From: Micrococcales bacterium
Lineage (GTDB): Bacteria > Actinomycetota > Actinomycetes > Actinomycetales > Dermatophilaceae
Assembly (NCBI GenBank): GCA_003132125.1
Contig: PKWT01000297.1
Location: forward strand, 1 to 11,242
Length of the DNA: 11,242 nt
Direction of reading: 5' to 3'
Of this stretch, positions 1 to 5,169 are shown one piece after another. The first letter of the stretch is position 1, and every line of letters starts with the position of its first letter. The notes under the pieces are model-generated. The model saw only the letters and a list, made by a program, of their open reading frames with translations. It did not search any database and was not told the origin of the DNA. Made by a program: the position numbers and the translations under genes.

Positions 1-183
1 GTGACCCAGTGCCCGTACTGCATCAAGGGCCACACCAAGTTGGCCATCCGCAAGGGCAACACCCCCGAGGAGATCATGGAGGCGATCTGGGTCGCCGCAG
101 AGATGCGAGCCGGAGGTGCTTTCGCCCACTCGACCCTGGCCCTGGCTGCCATCGAGGCCGCGCAGCCCCACGTCATGACCTGA
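1..183 (+). CDS. Carboxymuconolactone decarboxylase / AhpD-like protein, C-terminal part (5' end outside window)
   Basis: The reading frame is open from the first base, so the gene starts upstream of the window; the GTG at position 1 is most likely an internal Val. The 60 visible residues contain CPYCIKGH, the CxxCxxxH redox motif of the AhpD/carboxymuconolactone decarboxylase (CMD) family, followed by the usual helix with EEIMEAIWVAAEMRAGGA and then a His-Ser-Thr segment, which also matches the family. Members with CxxC are thiol peroxidase-like or alkylhydroperoxidase-like proteins of the cytosol; many remain uncharacterised. The gene ends with TGA at 181-183. The next gene on the same strand (hemerythrin) starts 274 bp later, so co-transcription is possible but not shown. 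The family assignment is confident; the substrate is unknown. Confidence 0.85.
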   Translation: MTQCPYCIKGHTKLAIRKGNTPEEIMEAIWVAAEMRAGGAFAHSTLALAAIEAAQPHVMT

Positions 184-457
184 CGGGTGTCGGCCTGGCC
201 AGGGATCGTGGCATCAGCGGGCGCGGCAAGGCTGAGGGTGCCCGGTCAGCGATCGACCTACGAGACTCGGCAACCATTCGGACGTGGAGCCGGGGCCGAT
301 TGTCTGCGCTCCGCTGTCCGTCCTGAGATACGACCCTCGAGTGGCTTCCGCCAGTCTGGGCAGACGACGGCTCCTGCATGGTCACTGCAGCAGTCCACGA
401 GTGCGTCGAACATCACGATGACCCAGTTCGTTCGCCGAGTCGCAGGAGGTCAAAGCC

Positions 458-949
458 GTGTGTGAGTACTGCGGGTGCCAGCAGATCGCCACGATCGCCG
501 AGTTGTATTGCGAGCACGATGCAGTTGTTGCGATGGTCGGCCTGATCCGGAGGGCACTGGCAGGTCAACGTCTCGAGGAGGTCGCCGCAGGCTGCCGGCA
601 GATCCTGGTCATCCTCGACCCGCATACGGTGGTTGAGGAGGAAGGTCTGTTCCCTGAGATGACAGACGAGTTCCCCGACCACATCGAGGCGTTGCGCTCA
701 GATCATCGCGAGATCGAGAAGGTGCTGGGCGAGGCTGCGGACGGCTTCCCGGACGACCCGACCTGGCCGGACCGGCTGGTGGCCGTTCTCCACCTCCTGC
801 GCGAGCACATCCTCAAGGAGCAGGATGGGGTCTTCCCTGCCGCGTTGGTCGCCCTTGATGCAGAGCAATGGGAGCGGATCGAAGCGGTGCGGGCACAGAT
901 CTCAACCGCAGCAGCGACACCGGCAGCCAACGAGAGGGACCACTCGTGA
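458..949 (+). CDS. Hemerythrin-domain protein with Cys-rich N-terminus
   Basis: A 163-residue soluble protein that should bind a non-haem di-iron centre. The GTG start at 458 is fixed by a perfect AGGAGG at 444-449, 8 nt upstream. The hemerythrin ligand pattern is visible: H20-D21, H56xxxE60, H83, and H112 with H117xxxE121 followed by D123 and FP. The N-terminus reads MCEYCGC (C2, C5, C7), a short Cys cluster that I recall from other actinobacterial hemerythrin-like proteins; its role is unknown. Bacterial single-domain hemerythrins are linked to O2, NO or iron handling and redox stress. Proximity to nitrate respiration genes makes a role in NO or O2 sensing or storage attractive, but that is inference. 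About 1 kb of decayed sequence separates it from narI, and it lies on the opposite strand, so it is not part of the nar operon. The C-terminal ~15 residues are Ala/Thr-rich and probably disordered. Confidence 0.9.
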   Translation: MCEYCGCQQIATIAELYCEHDAVVAMVGLIRRALAGQRLEEVAAGCRQILVILDPHTVVEEEGLFPEMTDEFPDHIEALRSDHREIEKVLGEAADGFPDDPTWPDRLVAVLHLLREHILKEQDGVFPAALVALDAEQWERIEAVRAQISTAAATPAANERDHS

Positions 950-1019
950 GCACGGAGGTCAACTTCAAGTCCCGTCACTAACCCGCATGTTTGGCTCGAT
1001 GGACCTGGGCCATCGGCCG

Positions 1020-1199
1020 CTACGGCTTCGTCAAGAGTCTGCCGTAGGAATGGTTCGAGAAGGTCGTGGGAGTGAGTCTTTGTCGCTGCAGGTTGAGCTC
1101 TGCGGCGCCCCAGTCGATCCAGCTCGCGAAGGCCTCGTTGGGCCGCGGGTCCACCCAGTACGTAAGCCGCCTATGGCAGCCGAGCGTTCCGGATGCCAT
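1020..1199 (-). pseudogene. TniQ-like N-terminal fragment (probable transposition gene remnant)
   Basis: A 59-codon open frame from an ATG at 1199. Residues 10-36 (RRLTYWVDPRPNEAFASWIDW and the following Gly-Ala-Ala) resemble the N-terminus of TniQ-family proteins, which typically read 'L-x-x-x-V-x-P-x-P-x-E-(S/A)-x-x-S-W'. After about 45 residues the frame loses protein character and stops, whereas TniQ proteins run to several hundred residues, so this would be a remnant. TniQ is an accessory or targeting protein of Tn7/Tn5053-type transposons. The ACTGACAAG repeats lie just upstream of its start. The assignment rests on a short pattern recognised by eye and could be coincidental. Confidence 0.3.
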
Positions 1200-1227
1200 C
1201 CACCGATTTGAGCATGCCGGCCGCGCT

Positions 1228-1308
1228 ACTGACAAGATGCGGGGCGCTACTGACAAGTCCACTGACAAGATGAGTGGCCAACTGACAAGTTCGGTGACAT
1301 CTGACAAT
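1228..1308. repeat. Cluster of ACTGACAAG direct repeats
   Basis: ACTGACAAG occurs exactly at 1228-1236, 1249-1257, 1261-1269 and 1281-1289, and a degenerate copy, CTGACAAT, is at 1301-1308. The first two copies sit in a longer shared context (GCGCTACTGACAAG or CGCTACTGACAAG). Start-to-start spacing is 21, 12 and 20 bp, so most copies are about two helical turns apart. Multiple short direct repeats at this spacing are typical of transposase-binding sites at the ends of IS21-like and Tn7/Tn5053-like elements, but regulator-binding arrays look similar. The repeats are directly visible; the interpretation is inference. Confidence 0.6.
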
Positions 1309-1335
1309 GCGTCAGAGCCCTCGGAGGTCCTCGCG

Positions 1336-1352
1336 CTTACCGCGGCGGTAAG
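1336..1352. repeat. Perfect palindrome CTTACCGC-G-GCGGTAAG
   Basis: Two 8-bp arms pair perfectly around one central G. Outside them, CTCGCG (1330-1335) and CGCGAG (1361-1366) form a second, offset pair of arms. It lies in a stretch with no gene on either strand. It could be an operator, an end of a mobile element or a hairpin; no T-run follows on either strand, so a canonical intrinsic terminator is unlikely. Confidence 0.5.
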
Positions 1353-1559
1353 ACTCACCTCGCGAGCGGGCGGATCGCCAAAGTCGGGAGTTCGCGCCGA
1401 TCATTGTGGGCTTCCAAGGCTTCGACCCGAAGCACTGACGCCCGGTTGGGACCTCCGGTGTCCCGCGAAGGATCGATCGGCGGACGCTTCAGAGCAGGAC
1501 TCAGTGTCCAGGTCGATCCTGGGGCGGGACACGAACGTGCGGTTGTCGCTGTGCCTGGT

Positions 1560-1780
1560 TCAGCGGTTGTACTTGGCGCTCGGTTTCTCCAGGCCCGCCT
1601 TGTCGTCAACCCACTCTTCGCCGAAGCCGCAAGAGGCGCACAGGTACCTGGTCACCAGGATTGCGCTGAAGATGCTCCGACCAACCGGGATGTTGTTGCC
1701 GGCCCCGTAGCCACCCGCCTTCCGGGGATCTGGAGGATTACGGTACTGCGGCACTTGGGGCAGGGGTGGGTGTTGCGCAT
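1560..1780 (-). pseudogene. Small zinc-ribbon protein gene, disrupted by a frameshift
   Basis: Two overlapping minus-strand frames together make one small protein of about 73 residues. The first starts at ATG 1780 and reads MRNTHPCPKCRSTVILQIPG (first CxxC). The neighbouring frame continues with GGYGAGNNIPVGRSIFSA, then VTRYLCASCGFGEEWVDD (second CxxC) and stops with TGA at 1560-1562. The junction lies at about 1715-1729; one missing base there explains the break. Two CxxC pairs about 40 residues apart fit a single zinc ribbon, and the GAGNNIPVG and RYxCxxCGFxEEWVD segments match, from memory, a widespread uncharacterised small-protein family. Function is unknown. It may be a true pseudogene, a sequencing error or, less likely, recoded. 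A 7-bp hairpin ends one base before the ATG. Confidence 0.65.
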
Positions 1781-1800
1781 AGTGGTGAGTGTCCACCACT
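1781..1800. promoter_or_regulatory. Inverted repeat abutting the zinc-ribbon start codon
   Basis: AGTGGTG (1781-1787) and CACCACT (1794-1800) are perfect 7-bp arms around a 6-base loop. On the minus strand the hairpin ends immediately before the ATG at 1780, exactly where the ribosome-binding site should be; the only purine-rich candidate (GGTGGA) lies inside the hairpin. This arrangement could sequester the ribosome-binding site or be an operator. The dyad is visible; the role is inferred. Confidence 0.4.
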
Positions 1801-1892
1801 CGTCGTCGCAAACCGTTTCTGGAACGTCAGCGGGATGATCTTGGAACGGCTTCTCGCGAGGAAGGTCCACCCCGAGGGGGCCAAAGTTCTTG

Positions 1893-1914
1893 GCAAGGGA
1901 CCACAGTCCCCTGG
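1893..1914. promoter_or_regulatory. DosR/DevR-box-like dyad (GGGAC-CACA-GTCCC)
   Basis: GGGAC at 1897-1901 and GTCCC at 1906-1910 are separated by 4 bp. This has the same half-sites and spacing as the published mycobacterial DosR (DevR) consensus TTSGGGACTWWAGTCCCSAA; the outer flanks (CAA and CTG) and the A/T-rich centre do not match well. DosR-type regulators act under hypoxia or NO and are reported to control nitrate respiration in actinobacteria. The site lies downstream of narI (about 95 bp) and about 115 bp upstream of the zinc-ribbon start, so it is not at the nar promoter. It may be a chance dyad. Confidence 0.3.
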
Positions 1915-2006
1915 CGCGCGTGATGGCGCAACCATTGGACCGATGATCCGCCCCATAGGTTGCGACGCCCTCGGCCTAGGCGTTCACCGGCGGCTGGCCC
2001 TTCCGA

Positions 2007-2756
2007 TCATCGACGGGTCTGCTCGCTGCGATCCCAGCCCGGACGTGCGGCCCGCGCCCCGAAGCGGTCGCTTTTGGCGCGATAGACCACGTACGGACGC
2101 CACAGGTAGAACAGAGGTGCGCTGAAGACGTGGACGAGGCGGGTGAATGGCCACAGGGCGAAGATCGCCATCGCGGCCATGCCGTGTGCCTGGAAGCTCA
2201 GGGGGGCGGCGGCCATCAGCTCGGGGTGAAGCTGGAAGGTGAAGATGCCGCGGAACCACAAGGAGACGCCCTCGCGGTAGTTGTACTCGCCGGACAGGCT
2301 CAGCAGCGAGCTGCCGACGGTATTCCAGAGCCCGAGCATGATCACGGTGGCGAGCAGCAGGTACATCGCCTTGTCCATCCGGGTCGTAGCGCTGAACACT
2401 GGCCCGGTCGTGCGCCTGCGGTAGATCAGCAGGGTCATTCCGACGAGAGTGGCCAGGCCCGCCAACAGCCCGGTGCCCACTGCCACCACGTGATAGGCCG
2501 TCTCGGAGATCCCCACCGCGTCCGTCCAGCTCTTGGGGATGGCCAGGCCTATGACGTGGCCAGCGAAGACGGCGAGGATCCCAAAGTGGAACAAGGGGCT
2601 CCCCCAGCGCAGCAGGCGGCTTTCGTAAAGCTGGGAGGAGCGGGTGGTCCAGCCGAACTTGTCGTAGGTGTAACGCCATACGTGGCCGCCGATGAAGACG
2701 ACGAGGCAGACGTACGGGATGACGACCCAGAGCACGACGTCGAGCGAGGTGGTCAT
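2007..2756 (-). CDS. narI: Respiratory nitrate reductase gamma subunit (cytochrome b)
   Basis: A 249-residue integral membrane protein that anchors NarGH to the inner face of the membrane and oxidises quinol, passing electrons through two b haems to NarH. About five hydrophobic helices are visible. The four axial haem ligands match Escherichia coli NarI in order and spacing: H57 and H67 in the segment HFGILAVFAGH, and H191 (FQAHGM) and H209 (RLVHVFSAP). The family Arg-Ser-Ser and LLRWGSPLFHFGI segments are also present. The ATG start at 2756 overlaps the narJ TGA as ATGA, indicating translational coupling at the end of the operon. The C-terminal ~20 residues (RFGARAARPGWDRSEQTRR) are charged and cytoplasmic. 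No strong terminator follows; only a 5-bp stem is visible at 1965-1983. Confidence 0.96.
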   Translation of the reverse strand: MTTSLDVVLWVVIPYVCLVVFIGGHVWRYTYDKFGWTTRSSQLYESRLLRWGSPLFHFGILAVFAGHVIGLAIPKSWTDAVGISETAYHVVAVGTGLLAGLATLVGMTLLIYRRRTTGPVFSATTRMDKAMYLLLATVIMLGLWNTVGSSLLSLSGEYNYREGVSLWFRGIFTFQLHPELMAAAPLSFQAHGMAAMAIFALWPFTRLVHVFSAPLFYLWRPYVVYRAKSDRFGARAARPGWDRSEQTRR

Positions 2757-3439
2757 GTCCTGGCCCCCATAACGTCCGGTGCGGCGTACGGTTCGAGCCC
2801 CACGGACTCGTCAGGTGGCCCCTCGGCGGCCAGTTGGGCGACCGCCTCGCGGTCCTCACCCGCCAGCGGCGGCAGGGTCGAGCACACCGCGATGAGCGCC
2901 CCGGCGTACGGCGAGCCCGCGTCGATCAGCGCGAGACGCAGGACCTCCAGGCCGGCGCGATACTGCAGGAGCAGCGTCATACCGGCGTCGGCGTCCTCGG
3001 TCGCGATGAACTCGAGCAGCACGCACAGGTGGTCCGGGAGCTCCTCGTCGGTCAGCAAGAGCCCGGCCTGGCGGTAGGCCTGTTTGAAGCTGAGGAGCGC
3101 GACGCCGCGCTGGCGGGTGTCTCCGTATCCGTAGTAGGTCATGTAAAGGCAGGCGCGCCTGCGCAGGTCGAACGTCTCGACGTAGTCGGCTGCGAGCGTG
3201 CCGATCGGCGTGCTCCCGAGGTGGTCAAGGACGGCGACCAGGGCGGTCCGGGCAGGGTCGGGCAGGGCAGCAACGGCGGTCCTGAGGTCGGGAAGCCTGG
3301 CGATCAACGCCTCGTCGGGGTAGTCGAGAAGGAGGCCGGCCACCCGGTGGACGATCGCACGCTGGCGGGTATCGAGGGCACCAGGCTTCGCGCGACGTCC
3401 GGTGCGGTTGCCGGCGCGGGCTGCCCGCGGCGCGCTCAC
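2753..3439 (-). CDS. narJ: Nitrate reductase molybdenum cofactor assembly chaperone
   Basis: A 228-residue cytosolic chaperone of the TorD/NarJ family that binds apo-NarG and allows Mo-bisMGD insertion and membrane docking of NarGH; it is not part of the final enzyme. Family signatures are LLLDYPDEAL near residue 37, the block YVETFDLRRRACLYMTYYGY around 86-105 followed by GDTRQRG and LLSFKQAYRQAG, and ELPDHLCVLLEFIA further on. The GTG start at 3439 overlaps the narH TGA as GTGA, with GGAG 8 nt upstream as a ribosome-binding site. The N-terminal ~25 residues are Arg/Ala-rich and precede the conserved domain; a downstream start is possible, but the 4-base overlap supports this one. The stop overlaps the narI ATG in the same way. 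Confidence 0.95.
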   Translation of the reverse strand: MSAPRAARAGNRTGRRAKPGALDTRQRAIVHRVAGLLLDYPDEALIARLPDLRTAVAALPDPARTALVAVLDHLGSTPIGTLAADYVETFDLRRRACLYMTYYGYGDTRQRGVALLSFKQAYRQAGLLLTDEELPDHLCVLLEFIATEDADAGMTLLLQYRAGLEVLRLALIDAGSPYAGALIAVCSTLPPLAGEDREAVAQLAAEGPPDESVGLEPYAAPDVMGART

Positions 3440-5169
3440 GGCTTGGGCTCCGTGCCGTGCGCGCCACTGTCGGGTGTCCCACGGTCGGGCGTCCCACGGT
3501 CGGACTCACTGTGGTCGGGCGGATCGCCAGGGCCGGGGAACAGCCCGGGCGGCGTGCCTCTTCCGTCCCAGTTCAGGAGGTTGACCCGTGCGCCGGGCTC
3601 GTTCAGGTCAGTCGCGGTGTCGGACGTCTGGCGCTCCTTCAGGGTCCGGAAGCTCTCGACCGCGAGCGGTGTCCCGGTGCCCGATCCCTCGCCGAAAGGA
3701 CCGGAACCGCCCATCCCCGGTCCCCCTTCGTAGTCCAGGCTGCACTCGGTGGCCAGCTCCTCGAGGTTGTGTGCCTGTTCAGCGTGGGCCGACGGGATCA
3801 CGTACCGCTCGTCGTACTTGGCGATCGCCAGAAGCCTGAACATGGCTTCCATCTCGTGGGTGGTCATGCCGACAGCCGCCGGTATCGAGGGATCGCCATC
3901 GCGCCCCATGTTGATGTCGCGCATGTACGACCGCATGGCGGCAAGCTTCTTGAGCACTGCCGTTACCGGTGCGGTGTCCCCCGAGGTGAACAGCTCGGCC
4001 AGGTACTCGACCGGGATCCGCAGGGTATCGATCGCGGCGAACAGGTTGCCTGCGGCTTCGGCGTCTTCGCCCGTCTCCTGGACGACGTCGACAACTGGTG
4101 ACAGCGGCGGGATGTACCAGACCATCGGCATGGTCCGATACTCCGGGTGCAGGGGTAGGGCGACCTTGTACGTATTGATCAGGGCCCAGACCGGTGAGCG
4201 TTGCGCGGCGTCGATCCAGTCCCGGGGGATGCCGGCCCTTTCTGCCTCGCGGATCACGGAGGGGTCGAACGGGTCGAGGAAGACGCCCCGCTGTGACTCG
4301 AGGAGCTCGTGGTCGGTGGCCACCGAGGCCGCCTCAAGGACCGCGTCGGCGTCGTAGAGCATGAGGCCGATGTAGCGCAGCCTGCCAACGCACGTCTCCG
4401 CGCAAACGGTCGGTAGCCCCACCTCGACACGGGGGAAGCAGAAGGTGCACTTCTCGGCTTTGCCGGTCTTGTGGTTGAAGTAGACCTTCTTGTAGGGGCA
4501 GCCGGTCACGCACTTGCGCCAGCCACGGCACTTGTCCTGGTCGACCAGGACGATGCCGTCCTCGGCTCGCTTGTAGATCGCCCCTGAAGGGCACGAGGCG
4601 GCGCACGCCGGGTTCAGACAGTGCTCGCAGATGCGTGGCAGGTAGAACATGAACGTCTGCTCGTACGCAAGCTTGACCTTGTCCGAGACCTTGGCGAGCA
4701 CCGGGTCGGCGCTGAGGTGCTCCGACCCGCCCAGGTCGTCGTCCCAGTTCGCGCTCCAGGTGATCTTCATGTCCTTGCCGCTGATCAGCGACTTGGGGCG
4801 TGCGACAGGGGTGTGCTGCTGAAGCGGCGCGGTGGTCAGGATCTCGTAGTCGTACGTCCACGGCTCGTAGTAGTCCTGGATCGAGGGCATCTTCGGGCTG
4901 GAGAAGATCGTGGCCAGGTTCTTGAGCCGGCTCCCGGCCTTGAGCTGGAGCCGTCCTCGCTTGTTGAGTGTCCAGCCTCCCTGCCACCTTTCCTGGTCCT
5001 CGTAGGTGCGCGGGTAACCCTGCCCGGGACGCGTCTCGACGTTGTTGAACCACACGTACTCGGTGCCGGACCGGTTGGTCCAGGCCTGTTTGCAGGTCAC
5101 CGAGCAGGTGTGACAGCCGATGCACTTGTCCAGGTTCAAGACCATCGACATCTGGGCCATCACACGCAT
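3436..5169 (-). CDS. narH: Respiratory nitrate reductase beta subunit (Fe-S protein)
   Basis: A 577-residue cytosolic electron-transfer subunit carrying three [4Fe-4S] and one [3Fe-4S] cluster between NarI and NarG. All four Cys groups are present. Group 1 is C16, C19, C22, C26 (CIGCHTCSVTC). Group 2 is C181, C184, C189, C193. Group 3 is C214, C220, C224, with W217 replacing the second Cys (CRGWRKCVTGC), which is the hallmark of the NarH [3Fe-4S] site. Group 4 is C241, C244, C256, C260. Start ATG 5169 shares one base with the narG stop (TGATG) and has AGGAGGTG at 5178-5185, 8 nt upstream. The protein is longer than E. coli NarH (about 512). The extra length is a Gly/Pro-rich C-terminal region ending in DRGTP-type repeats (see 3470-3514), not a new recognisable domain. 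Confidence 0.97.
   Translation of the reverse strand: MRVMAQMSMVLNLDKCIGCHTCSVTCKQAWTNRSGTEYVWFNNVETRPGQGYPRTYEDQERWQGGWTLNKRGRLQLKAGSRLKNLATIFSSPKMPSIQDYYEPWTYDYEILTTAPLQQHTPVARPKSLISGKDMKITWSANWDDDLGGSEHLSADPVLAKVSDKVKLAYEQTFMFYLPRICEHCLNPACAASCPSGAIYKRAEDGIVLVDQDKCRGWRKCVTGCPYKKVYFNHKTGKAEKCTFCFPRVEVGLPTVCAETCVGRLRYIGLMLYDADAVLEAASVATDHELLESQRGVFLDPFDPSVIREAERAGIPRDWIDAAQRSPVWALINTYKVALPLHPEYRTMPMVWYIPPLSPVVDVVQETGEDAEAAGNLFAAIDTLRIPVEYLAELFTSGDTAPVTAVLKKLAAMRSYMRDINMGRDGDPSIPAAVGMTTHEMEAMFRLLAIAKYDERYVIPSAHAEQAHNLEELATECSLDYEGGPGMGGSGPFGEGSGTGTPLAVESFRTLKERQTSDTATDLNEPGARVNLLNWDGRGTPPGLFPGPGDPPDHSESDRGTPDRGTPDSGAHGTEPKP
3470..3514. repeat. 15-bp tandem repeat in the narH 3' end
   Basis: Three successive 15-bp units start at 3470, 3485 and 3500. 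The first two differ at one base (TCGGGTGTCCCACGG and TCGGGCGTCCCACGG) and the third is diverged. Read on the minus strand they encode the DRGTP/DRGTP/DSG-type pentapeptide repeat near the NarH C-terminus. The period is a multiple of three, so copy number could change without breaking the frame. It lies outside the catalytic part and is probably a disordered tail. Confidence 0.75.

Larger units (their letters stand above)
950..1559. other. Gene-poor stretch with probable mobile-element debris
   Basis: No intact gene is convincing here. Open frames on both strands are Arg/Ser/Pro-rich without family features. Supportable contents are a TniQ-like fragment on the minus strand (1020-1199), ACTGACAAG repeats (1228-1308) and a perfect palindrome (1336-1352). 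Directly after the hemerythrin stop, a GTG at 946-948 opens a frame that stops at 979-981. The same frame later reads WAIGRYGFVKSLP, a stop, then EWFEKVVG, which could be a decayed coding stretch, but I cannot assign it. Confidence 0.6.

Noticed and set aside
1448..1464. Second GGGAC...GTCCC dyad as a DosR box
   Set aside because: The half-sites are 7 bp apart instead of the 4 bp required by the DosR consensus.
1965..1983. Hairpin ACGCC/GGCGT downstream of narI as an operon terminator
   Set aside because: The stem is only 5 bp with a 9-base loop and no T-run; too weak to call.
1066..2125. Plus-strand frames of 214, 144 and 119 codons in the gene-poor region
   Set aside because: Amino-acid composition is of the random high-GC type, no good ribosome-binding sites are present, and they run antisense to the zinc-ribbon remnant.
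2130..3733. Long plus-strand open frames of 315 and 299 codons across narI, narJ and narH
   Set aside because: They are antisense to well-conserved nar genes, are Gly/Arg/Glu-rich and show no family features; they are the expected mirror of high-GC coding sequence.
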